DNA from: Channa striata
Lineage: Eukaryota; Chordata; Actinopteri; Anabantiformes; Channidae
Direction of reading: 5' to 3'
Length of the DNA stretch: 64,000 bases
NCBI GenBank assembly: GCA_033026295.1
Contig: CM065176.1
Coordinates: 5,961,705-6,025,704, forward strand
Of the stretch, positions 18,201-28,403 are shown piece by piece. The translations under genes were made by a program, and so were the position numbers. Each line of letters starts with the position of its first letter. The first letter of the stretch is position 1. The notes under the pieces are model-generated. The model did not search any database and had not been told where the DNA came from. It was given only the letters and a program-made list of their open reading frames with translations.

Positions 18201-21200
18201 TATAAATAAGCGTATAAATCTTAATATTCAAGTAGAAATTGACTAAATTTTGATTTGTCTGAAGGGGAGCCCCACTCAAAACACTGGAAATACCGTAAAT
18301 GTCTCTGCACGGCTGCCACTGCTGATGAATGAATGAGGGTTGACAGCACCTCTCCACAAGACCACCATAATTCTTTTTTATCTATATTCAAAAATGTTTT
18401 ATTCTCTCGCTTTAAATTTTAAGTGCTGGCAAGGCACTAAAATCCTGCATCTTTGCGTTATGGCAATTTTTGAAGCTGCTTTTGAAATGTTCAAATTCCG
18501 ATGCTGAGATTTTTCTTTACTTCATCTGCGCTGCTTCCTTGGCCAATGGCTTAACATTTTACCAATCTTTGTACCATTGAATTAAAATCAGACCAGAAGC
18601 TTAAAAGACATTGTTCTGTCTATGATGACTGGTATGTCTGTAAATGTTAAAAATGCAATGTAATCAAAGCACTTACCTTAGTGTGTCCAAATCTGTACTG
18701 GTCATGATCAATATCAATTGAGCCAAGCAGCTTCTCTGCAGCCTTCTTGTTGTCAATGAACTGGCCTTCAGGGATGACACTGGCATTCAGTACCTTGTAC
18801 CTTTAATGGGATATTTAATGATTAGCATAAAATTTTTGCTTCATGCTCTCCATCAAACTAATGATAAAATATTGAATAATTATTGAATATAATTAGAATA
18901 TTGAAAAATATTCTAAATATAAAATATAGAATTTAAAAAAATTGAAAATTGATACCTCTGTTTGAAATCACCATATAGGATTCTGCTTGGAAAACCTTTT
19001 CTGCAGATTCTGATACCCTCCAGAACACCATTACACCTGAGCTGATGAATGACCAAGAAGTTCTCCATCAGACCTATAGAAATTGTACTTCAATTAATCC
19101 AAAATGCTAACAATTCACAGAATTGTCAGTACTGTGAAAATAGATCTAATCAGTATGTTAGAGAATTTGTTTTGTACCTGGGGTCTTAGACTCATTGGGA
19201 ATAAGGCATCGCACAAAGTGAGGATGGGTGCTCCTCAGGTTTGTCATCAGCTTGCCCAAATTCTCCTGTAGATACACAATGGTGAACCTTTCTCAGTAAA
19301 GGTAACGTTTAGTAATGAATGCAAATTTAGGTATGCAGTGAAATGTTTTTCTAAATCCATACCCTGAACTGTGAAGACACAGTCTGCATAGAACCACCCT
19401 TCTTCTTTCCTCCTTTCTTGCCACCACCATTAGATTCTGTTTATCAAATAATTAATTTTATAAGTAATATTAGGTAAAAAAAACAAACAAAATGTTTATA
19501 AAATGTATACATATTGGTTGACTTCTTAAGCATCATACCCTCAGCTGCTGCAGGGTACAGGTGAACCAGCAGTTTAACCGAAGACTTCTGGTACAGCTGC
19601 ACAACAGACTCATTCAATGGATCCTTGTTCTTGTCCAACCAGCCACTGATATTGTAGTCCACAGTACCAGCATAGTGCACCAGGGAGAAGTGAGCCTCAG
19701 CTTTGCCCTTGGCAGGCTTTGGCTTCTCAAATGCTTTGGATTTGCCAAGATGCTGGTCATACAGCTTGTTCTTGAAGGATGTGTCAGTGGCTTTGGGGAA
19801 CATGCACTCCTCTTCAAGGATGGAGAAGATGCCCATTGGCTTGATGAATGTGAAGGAGATACGTCATGAAGTGACTTGTTTTTGCATAGTAAGTACAGTG
19901 ACAAACAGTAAAATTACCAAATCTAAATGTACCTTTTCAATCAGCTCAATGCAGGCAGCCAAGTCCATGCCAAAGTCAATGAACTCCCACACAATACCCT
20001 CCTTCTTGTATTCCTCTTGCTCCAGGACAAACATGTGGTGGTTGAAGAACTGTTGCAGTTTCTCATTGGTGAAGTTGATGCACAGCTGCTCCATGCTGTT
20101 GTACTGTGAGGGGGACAGATAATGAGCATAATTTCTGATAATCACTAACAAGGATTCTGTTAACGGGAATGGTTAGAGGGAATAAATCTAATGATCTTAC
20201 ATCAAAGATTTCAAAACCAGCAATATCCAGGACACCAATGAAGTAATTCCTTTGCTGCTTAGTGTCCAGCATCTGATTGATACGGATGACCATCCACAAA
20301 AACATCCTCTCATAGATAGACTTGGCCAGTGCTTGGACTGAGTTCGACACCTGAAGATGAAGAGCATGATTTGGTGAGTCCTCCGTTTGTTAAAATGCTG
20401 GATAACTGATATGTTGAATGCATTGAAATGACATAACGATTACACTGCAGCTCCACCTTAACAAGTTATTCTTAGAATAGATATCTGTTATAAAAGAAAT
20501 GGAGTATCTGTTTTTATTCATGTTTACCTGAGGTACAGTCTGTCCCTTGGTGACATACTCATTTCCGACCTTCACTCTGGGATAGCACAGAGCTTTTAGC
20601 ATGTCAGCAGAATTCAGACCCAACAGGTAAGCGACCTTGTCAGCATCTAAAAACAGTCAAGGGATACAAAATTACATGTACGACGTTGATTGATTGAGGA
20701 TGAAGAAATTCTTTTGTTTCTGCAAAGCTTTTTAATGAGCTATAAGACATAGTCACCCTCTGTGCCATCGGGCTCAGCCTGCTCCTCACGCTGCTTTTGC
20801 TTGAACTTCATGTTACCATGGTGGATCACAGCACCAGTCATTTTGTAGATGCTCATCTTCTCTTCATTACTGAAGCCCAGGATATCAATGGCGTTCTAAA
20901 TTCAATAGGGGTTTCCACAAAACATGATGACTATACAAATTGCATTTAACAATCAGATTTGATTGACCTATAATGCACAACATATGCTATAATCTTTAAA
21001 ATATAAAGTCCACTCACGTCAGTGGCCTCCAGCTCAACTTTGTCATCAATACTGGGCACAGTGACCTGACCTTGGCTGATCATGGGGAAGTCATAGGGGT
21101 TGGTTGTGATGAGTGACATTTCTGGAAATTGAAAAAGATAATAAGTCCAATGAAAAGATTTTGAATAACAAATAATAATGCTTTATATTGGGCAACTACT

Positions 21201-22737
21201 CAGTGTTACTTACCAACCAGCTCAGGTTTGTGGTTTGTCATCATCTGGTAGAAGATGTGGTAGCCTCTTTCATCAGGAAGCTGGAATGTCACTCTAGACT
21301 TCTCCAGCAGATCTACAAATGTTTTTTATTAGTCACAACTTGGCCAGTTCAGTTTAATTAAATGTATTTTTTGTATTTCTTATAAGTTCATGCATCATAT
21401 TTGTGGTGAGAATTGTTACTTACATGTCTCAATATCAGCACTAGCTAGTTTGCCTGTCGTGCCGAAATGAATTCTGATGAATTTACCCTGTTTGCATCAA
21501 AGAATTTGTTAATGTCTATTTTAGTCAATGAATGTCAAGAATTTTCTATTGGGGAAATTAGTCCATACTTACAAAACGTGAAGAGTTGTCATTCCTCACA
21601 GTTTTGGCATTACCATAGGCCTCCAGCAAAGGATTGGCTGCAATAATCTGATCCTCCAGTGACCCCTATAATCCAGTGTTAAAAATCATATCAGCATTGA
21701 ATTCCTGAAATAATTTTAGACACTTTCAGATATTTTGGTATAGCATTTTACCTGCATCTTGCCAGATGTTGCCTCCTTCTTCTTATCACCCCCAACTGAG
21801 ATTGTTGCAAAGTACTGGATGACACGCTTGGTGTTCACAGTCTTTCCAGCACCAGATTCTCCACTGGGTGTAGACACAGACTCATAAGTATTTGATTAAA
21901 ATTGAAATACTGTATCTTTTAAAGTAAATGAATGTCAAACTTACGTGATGAGAATAGACTGGTTCTCCCTATCTGTTACAATTGGAAGAAAAACAACAAA
22001 AACTCAATATAGTTTTGCAACAGAATCCTCATGTACCAACAAATTCCACACTGCTGAGGAATGGACCTACCAGTGAGCATAAACTGATAAGCATTGTCAG
22101 AGACAGAGAAGATGTGGGGTGGAGCCTCCATCCTCTTTTTGCCTCTGTAGGCAGCTACGACTTCAGCATCGTACACTGGGAGCCACTTGTAGGGGTTCAC
22201 AGTGGCACAGAACAACCCAGAGTAGGTCTGTAATTGATCATAGAGTTAAAACAGTTCAGTCTATGTTTTTACATGGTCAGTCATTCATTAGGATTTCAGA
22301 TGTCTTCTTACGTAGATCATCCATGCTGCATAACGCTCTTTGAGGTTATACAGGACAGAGGCTTCATTGAGATGGGTCATCATAGCCATGTCCTCAATTT
22401 TGTCGAACTTGGGAGGGTTCATTGGAAAGACGTCATCTTCTTTAACTGTCTTCTCCTGCAACCAAACATTGTTCACAATGAGAACTGATCACACTTACCT
22501 CTTCAATGAATCTGAGTTAGTAATACCCACCTCATTAGTGTCCAGTACTTTAACTGTGACTTTGCCACCTTCTTTCTTGATGATTGTTGCCTTCAAGTAT
22601 AGCTCCTTTGGATCGGTCACGTAGCAGGCGGTCTTGGCATCAAAAGGTTTGCTTTGAGCCTCGATTCTCTCCCTCTCTGGCTTACGGAGGTAAATGGCAG
22701 CCTTGCCATAAACAGCCATATCTGCGTCCATAGTCAT
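9269..22737 (-). CDS. Fast-type sarcomeric myosin heavy chain B (complete)
   Basis: Complete paralogue of myosin A. The start ATG is at 22737-22735 (MTMDADMAVYG); an upstream in-frame ATG at 22764 lies before the splice acceptor (exon begins 22748) and is excluded. The stop TAA is at 9271-9269, giving the family C-terminus SGKGKEAAD. There are 39 coding exons whose lengths sum to 5,814 nt, or 1,937 aa, within the normal range for skeletal myosins. Motor: about residues 1-780, P-loop GESGAGKT at 180-187. Neck (IQ region) ends near Pro839, and the heptad-repeat rod runs to the C-terminus. No frameshift or stop was seen. An L2-like LINE sits antisense between coding exons 28 and 29. One donor is GC rather than GT. 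The gene is head-to-tail with myosin A, both transcribed leftward, and lies back-to-back with nlrc5. Confidence 0.95.
12120..14718 (+). mobile_element. 5'-truncated L2/CR1-like LINE in a myosin B intron
   Basis: Antisense to the myosin gene, inside the 2.7-kb intron between 12016 and 14743. It carries reverse-transcriptase reading frames, then a 3' UTR (14505-14600 region) and a tail ending near 14718 (GGTGCTATATAAATAAAG). Several stops and frame changes (around 12870, 12955, 13424 and between 13480 and 13750) make it dead. The 5' boundary is approximate; recognisable LINE coding begins by about 12480. Assignment to the L2/CR1 group rests on the RT motifs and fish-type 3' end. Confidence 0.85.
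12987..13424 (+). pseudogene. Reverse transcriptase domain of the LINE (broken)
   Basis: This frame holds RT core motifs in order: FQSGFRVHHSTETAL, an AAFDTIDH block (first catalytic Asp), YGVPQGSVLGPILF, and FHCYADDKQLY, which contains the YADD catalytic pair. In intact relatives the last motif is usually YADDTQLY. The frame ends at a TAA at about 13422, and the remainder of the ORF continues in frames at 13476-13787 and 13739-14038, so the gene is inactivated. Confidence 0.85.
16926..22737 (-). other. Myosin B coding exons 1-20 (motor and neck)
   Basis: Exons, 5' end-3' end on the minus strand: 22737-22531, 22455-22312, 22227-22071, 21972-21945, 21863-21752, 21665-21573, 21487-21424, 21312-21214, 21121-21018, 20895-20757, 20646-20528, 20350-20201, 20103-19933, 19839-19539, 19436-19363, 19265-19178, 19073-18956, 18800-18677, 17400-17264, 17181-16926. 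Loop 1 lies at the exon 5/6 junction (VGGDKKKEATSGKMQ). Loop 2 is in exon 15 (lysine/glycine rich, ESNGGGKKGGKKKGG). Exon 19 ends with a GC donor. The intron between exons 18 and 19 is 1,276 bp against 198 bp in myosin A. Confidence 0.9.
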
Positions 22738-23215
22738 GATGGCAGCTTCTGAGTGGCAAGTCAAACAACAGCAGTCTGAGACTGTTTTCTGCTCCAGGTT
22801 ATCCAGTCTGGGTTTTCAGACTGATATGTTTGTTGTTTGACCCAACACTAGCCAATATATTCAAAACTGGATAAACATTAAAAAAAAAACTTATATGAAA
22901 ACTTATACATGCAGTATGATAAAGAAGTAATGAGTTGTACCCGTCGTACATACCTTAACCCAAACCTTTTTGAAAAAAGCTATATTCCAATTTCCTGTCG
23001 AAAACATCAAATGTCAATCAGTTTAAGAAACAACCGCAATATTCACTGCAAAATAAGTTTGTGAATTTAACAATAATATATTTACAGTTTACATTTTCAG
23101 TTTTCACAACATATGTTGGAAACTAATATAATGAGAATTATGTTTGCAAGTACTATGCAGCAATAGTAGACAACCTCACCACAGCCAGGAGCTTTGCTGG
23201 TCTTCCACCACACTG
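22738..23215 (-). other. 5' UTR exons of myosin B
   Basis: The leader part of the ATG exon is 22748-22738, after acceptor CACTCAG. A second noncoding exon ends at 22954 with donor GTATGT. The first noncoding exon ends at 23180 with donor GTGAGG and starts roughly 25-35 bp downstream of the TATA element. Layout and spacing mirror paralogue A. Exon starts are approximate. Confidence 0.65.
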
Positions 23216-23233
23216 ACACACTCCTCTAGGACT

Positions 23234-23312
23234 CATTATATTGGGTCTGGTTGTGCTTACAAGCAAAGGTCAAAACAGGGTAACAGGCCTTATATGGTTT
23301 GAATGACAGCTG
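23234..23312 (-). promoter_or_regulatory. Core promoter of myosin B: TATA, CArG box, E-box
   Basis: The TATA element on the minus strand (23244-23234, CCAATATAATG) matches that of paralogue A. About 45 bp further upstream is an exact CArG box CCTTATATGG (23288-23297, SRF). About 10 bp beyond that is an E-box CAGCTG (23307-23312, myogenic bHLH factors). This trio is typical of striated-muscle promoters. Binding is inferred from motif only. Confidence 0.6.
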
Positions 23313-25740
23313 ATTTTGCTGACAGTACATGTCATAGTCCCTACCCAAAAAAGTAGCTAAGGACTTCTGAAAAAAATGTTAAAAACATACATATGTACTT
23401 ATAGACAGTAGTTGTATGGAGTTTTTTAAGTGACTAAACATTGCGGTATTCTCACACATTTTAAGATTTAGACAGCTTTTTATACTCTGACTCTAACGTA
23501 ACAGTATCCACTTTAAAGTTTAAAACGTTTGTACTGTAATAAAAACGTGGAAAGCCCTTCATCTTTTATTTTGCATGTTCAATAATTTTATATTAGAATA
23601 GCAGTCTTTTTTTCGATAGCTGACAAAGACATAAAAACAGACTGCAGATGAATACTGATTGTTTTGTTTGTTTGCCCTGCCTCCAACCAAACCTGTCTGT
23701 CTTAAGGATTTCTTTTAAAATTACAGGGTAGGGATGTGGTTGTATTGTTACTTGTGTTACTAGACACCGTGCTGCAATCCAATGATTTTTTTTCCCGGCA
23801 TGTGTGAAACAGAAATACTAAGAAACCATACTGCAAAGCCTGTTCAAAATAGATCAACTGGGTACACCACAAATGCTGTATTCTAAATAATCAAATTCAT
23901 GTTTCCCATCTAAATTGGATTATTACAAAAGTCGCTGGCACATGTACATGTACCTGCATAGATGTTACTATGCTATGTTACCTCTGATGTGATAAATTTT
24001 TTCTTATGATTTTTTTTTTTATTTTAGACTTACCACTGTAATCTTGAGACATTTGAACAAATTCAGCAGCAGTGTTACTTCTCCTGAAAGCTATTTCAGC
24101 TTGTTCCAAACTCTGCATGGTGATGCTCACTACCTTATACGGTAAGTTTCATTCAGTGTCTGCATGAGCCATATGTCAGCTAGCTTAGGGTGCAATAAAA
24201 AACACATGTTTCTGTGAGTGCCTTCTGTCATTCTCCATCATGTAACGTGAGTACTTATACAAGCTACCATGGTGGTGAAATGGAGGTGAAAAAAATGGGA
24301 ATGTCAAACTCTCATTTCTGTCTCTGTAAAAAAAATCACATTATGTACAGTAACTGTGTTAATATTTTCAGTGTGAGAATTCATATTAAATGTAAGATGC
24401 AGACAGACACTAAAGCATTAATGTGAATCCGTGTGGGAGTTTAGGACTTTGTTGTTGGGTGTATACACGCTGCCATTTCTATTTTTGCGTTTCTTTTTCT
24501 GGATTAACACAAAGAGTAGCCCAGTTTAAAATGAAAATTGCTATAATCATACATTAACAATGAACGTAAGTAATGTGCTACTAGGGGAGAAAAAATCATC
24601 AGGGGATGCTATCATCTGCTAATTTATTTCAATGATCTGTATGAGCACAAACTCATCCATTCTATATCTTAACCAATTAACTTGCTTTTTACACATGTTT
24701 TGGTGAGAATTGTAGCTGTCATTGGGCGAGAGAAGGGGTACACGCTGGACAGGTTGCCAGTCTATCTCTGGGCCAACACAGAAAGTACCAGGAACCAACC
24801 TGGGTAAGCAGTGTGAGAAGATGTAAGCTCCAATAAGAAAGGTCTCGCTGGCCAGCCAAGATTCAAACTTTCTTAAAATAATTTCTTGTGAGATTACAAA
24901 GAATTTAGTATATTGAATCTAACTTTCAGTGCCTGTTCGGTTCAGAGTGAGACTGGCGTAGTAAAAGTGAGAGTGCGTGCTAGGAGGTCAGAGGTTGGAT
25001 GTTGTGGTGTGGTGGGGATGGACTTTTGAGCCAAGCAGTTGTTAAAGCTGTTATTAAAAGCCAGTCCGAAGACATGTAAGCAAAATGAAATGGCACAGAA
25101 TAGAAACACTTTGACCCCTCATGGTAGGATCTATTTGTGTCCAAAACTAAGGTTAAAAGGGGACAGTAAAGGGAATGGGTCAACAGATGGAGCACCTCTT
25201 TTTTTTTGGAGTCACATGCCTACTTGCTTAATGGGAAAGATATAGTGGCATAATAAAAATGTGAGGCCTTTTCTGCAGTAGTCATAAATTGTCAACGACC
25301 AGTCAATGACAAACCTAATACTTTAACAAGCAGACACACACACCTGGGTCTTTTTAGAACACATACTTCACATTCACTGTGCATTACTAAAACTGACATA
25401 CACTCACAATTTATAATTTAATCAAGTGCTTTCTGTTTAGCATTTTGTGTAGTTAACAACTTAAACTAACCAGGGGAAAGGAAATAAGAAATAAAATAGA
25501 AATAAAAAGGAAAAATAATAACACAGCAAAAGGTAATTTCTCTAATCAAAAAAAGAATAAAGAACTAGAAGGGGAAGCAAAAACAAACAATCTCTAAGCA
25601 AAGTTAAACCAAAACAAGTAATAAACCTAAAACCTAACAGAACAGACCAACAGGTGTGACAGATTCATAATTGTAACATATTTAATGTTAACGTTTTCTC
25701 ATCACTATATTTGTGCTGTAAACCAAGAGTTGGCATTTTG
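23313..25740. other. Spacer between myosin B and nlrc5 promoters (divergent)
   Basis: No spliceable coding exon recognised on either strand. It contains one degraded interspersed repeat (24648-24872) and an A/G-rich stretch at about 25475-25640. It separates a muscle promoter from an immune-gene promoter transcribed in the opposite direction. Confidence 0.55.
24648..24872 (+). repeat. Degraded teleost interspersed repeat
   Basis: The segment contains CTGTCATTGGGCGAGAGAAG, then GGTACACGCTGGACAGGTTG and CCAGTCTATCTCTGGGCCAA. This is a phrase set seen in a very common fish repeat that begins 'atccattttctata..' and ends near 'agattcaaac'. Related pieces lie at 59337-59460 and 62757-62826. I do not assign a family name. 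Confidence 0.6.
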
Positions 25741-25825
25741 CACCAACGTTCATAATGTACAATGAATTGTGTGTCCAGTTAAAGGTGACCGCCACATCTG
25801 TCACCTCTGTCACACACAGCTTCCA

Positions 25826-26326
25826 CCAATCAGCTCGCGTCAGCTCTTCTGCTCCTCTCGGGCTGCAGGGTGGAGCGTTACCACACTCCGTCCGTTTATG
25901 TCATCATAAAGTGCTCCTGTCTCATCACGTGAAGTCACTATATGCCAACATGTATATTTTGCATCAGTCCAGCTCTGTCGCTGCTGTGAATATTTCTATC
26001 ACCTGCAGTGCCTGGGCTCTGATTCAGCGGTGCTGTGGCCAGGTGAGGTATTTGGCCGCGGAGCTGCTGCGCAATAACGAAACCAAAAGTAGATGCGGTG
26101 CCCTGGGTTTCGTTTTAAGAAGCCAGTCTAACAGTCCGTGAGCAGAGAGATTCAGCGCACTACCAATGTCGCTGGTGAGTGGTTCTTTTATTCCTCGGGG
26201 TTTCATCGAAGTTTAAGGCGAAAACGACGCAGCGGAGCCTGACACATGTCGGGCTGCAGGCGTGAAATTCTCACGCCGACCGCGGTGCTCGTTACCTTAC
26301 GTGACCTCGGCGCTGACTTCGGCGAA
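25826..26326 (+). promoter_or_regulatory. Candidate nlrc5 promoter with interferon-type motifs
   Basis: A CG-richer block than its flanks. Visible motifs: CCAAT at 25826-25830; GAAACCAAAAGT at 26079-26090 and TTTCGTTTT at 26108-26116, both one or two bases off the ISRE core; exact GAS palindromes TTCATCGAA (26202-26210) and TTCGGCGAA (26318-26326). Mammalian NLRC5 is known to be induced by interferon-gamma through STAT1. The motifs fit that, but function is inferred. Confidence 0.5.
26120..26174 (+). other. Probable nlrc5 first (noncoding) exon
   Basis: A strong donor CTG|GTGAGT sits at 26174/26175 in the CG-rich block, with no competing first exon nearby. It would splice to the acceptor TTATCAG at 28387, sixteen bases before the coding ATG at 28404. 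It carries an ATG at 26166-26168 in weak context, which starts a short upstream ORF. The exon start is not determined. Confidence 0.45.
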
Positions 26327-26934
26327 CCACGCGCCACGTCCGATCGCATTCAAAGCTGCGCACGAGCTACTGTGGCTGAAGAGAGACAAGGCAACGCACG
26401 AGGCAAACGGCCGATGACACAAAGCTTTTTGTATCATGTGTTTTCTTATGAAGAATAAGGCTAAGTAACTGTTTTACTGTAATAAACAGAGTCGTTTTAA
26501 TCCACATCGAATCTAATGATCTACTGAAAAAGTATGAAAAGCTGTTGAAACAGCGCTCGTGAGATGGTAAACACACCCATGACAAAATGCCATAGAAACA
26601 AAAGCCAACAAGGGGGCAAACGGAAGCACAGGAGAGTTTCCGCTGGTGGGACGTTAGCAAAGTTTACACAAGCTTCTTCAAATGTACAGAGCTTTGCACA
26701 CTGGCTTTTTGTGTGATGACTGTTCTGTGTGTGTGTGTGTGTGCGCGGGGGTTGTTTCCCAACAATTGTTGTGAGGACATTTTGGTGTCATGAGGACATT
26801 TTAGCTGGTCCACATAACTATAGAAAGTATAGCTACATAGGAAAAATACCAAATATGGCTGTTTTACTACTTATTTTGAGTTACACACAGATACATCAGT
26901 GCAATCTAAAGCGATCCAAAACATCCGCTTGAGT

Positions 26935-27430
26935 TCTATTTTAAAAAAACCACACCGATGTTTCCGCGACCATGCTTCACTGTAGGAATGTATCGGGCAG
27001 GTGAGGGGTGGTGCCTGGCTTCCTCTAGATATAACGTTTAGAACTGACGCTAAACAGTTCAATATTATTTTCATCAGACCAGAAAATCTTGTTCCTCACA
27101 GTCTGGCAGTCCCTCAGGTGCTCTTTTGCATATTCATGCTTCAGCGGGCTTCATGTGTTTTGCAGGAGAGGCTTCTATCTAGCCACTCTGCCTCAAAAAC
27201 CAGACTGGTGGAGGGCTACAGTGATAGCTGGTCCTTCTGTGCCCTTTTTCCATCTCCACACTGGATCTCTGAGGCTCAGTCAAAGTGACCATTGGGATCT
27301 AGGTCAGCTATTCTTACGAAGGCCCTCTTCCCCAGATCGTTAGTTTGGGTGGGTAACTAGCTATTGGAAGAGTCCTGGCTGTGCCAAACGTATTCTGTTG
27401 CCCTAGACTTCCCCAGCCTTGCAATAATCC
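26935..27430 (-). mobile_element. Degraded Tc1/mariner remnant in nlrc5 intron 1
   Basis: Plus-strand phrases such as CGACCATGCTTCACTGTAGG, CATCAGACCAGAAAATCTTG, GTCTGGCAGTCCCTCAGGTG and TCAGTCAAAGTGACCATTGG correspond, on the minus strand, to the transposase region of Tc1-like fish elements. Stops and indels abound, no long frame remains, and terminal inverted repeats were not identified. It is a fossil. Confidence 0.7.
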
Positions 27431-28403
27431 CTAAAAACTGAGAAATGATAACCTTGTAATAGTAGAATTATTGTACTGGATTGTGAGTGTAATTAATTAG
27501 CCAGTGAGCTATTGTTGGAAGAGTACCTTAAGGCTGACTTCATCAATGACACACACACACATGACATCTGTTGTAAATGGACATGCAAATCATAGACAAA
27601 GGAGCAATCTGTGCCATTTTTGGAGACCTGCAATCTCACTAAACAACAAAGGTGATCTGTGTCACTCAAAGACATTTTGAAAAGACATTCTGGCTACTAC
27701 GACACCAGCACTGATTTGATGTTTTGTTTGGAAGGTGAAGAAACAATTCATCTTGTTTGTCTCACAAGTTTTATTATAGACATTACCTTGATGATAAAAA
27801 CTGTCCTCATGAAATGAAATGAATGAATCAAAAACCTTATTTAGAGATTATTTTTTCATCTGAACTTTTCCACATCCCAAATTAGGCCTACTATTGCTCA
27901 CTGATGATCTTTTGTTATCATAAAATGATAAAAGGGGGACAGGGAAATTTCTATTTTATTGGGTGTAACCTTTTGTTAGATACCACTGACATGATAAGCA
28001 TGTGTACTCAGTAGAAAGCCCACGGGAACTAGCAAGGATAGTGGTTCAGAAACCTCTTATTTGTTTATTGTTCCTTTTGACACCTTAAGCAGACCTTCTG
28101 TCTCAGCTTCCCCACAGGTAGCTGTCCCAGCAGAGAAGAGACAGTAACAGACCATGGATGATCAATGTGTATTCAACTGTTTGCATTGTTGACCCTGAGT
28201 GACAAAAACTGCTTTTTGCTCTGTTCCTCTGCCTGCTCGCCTCTACCTTTTTGCTTATTTTACCTTTATTGTCATTAAATTGCTTGATGATCATTTGAGA
28301 GCTGCCTCCTGTCTCTTAACTTGCTCTTTCAGATTTTTCCACAACATGTATGTACTTGTGTTCATATTTGTTTGTTTGTGTTATCAGCTGATGGAGTCAG
28401 ACC

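Noticed and set aside
22738..22764. Upstream in-frame ATG (22764) extending myosin B by nine residues
   Set aside because: It lies before the CACTCAG acceptor, so it is intronic in the mature message; family proteins start at the later Met.
26246..26458. Open frame in the CG-rich block after nlrc5 exon 1
   Set aside because: CG-rich DNA is poor in stop codons; no recognisable domain and it lies downstream of a strong donor.
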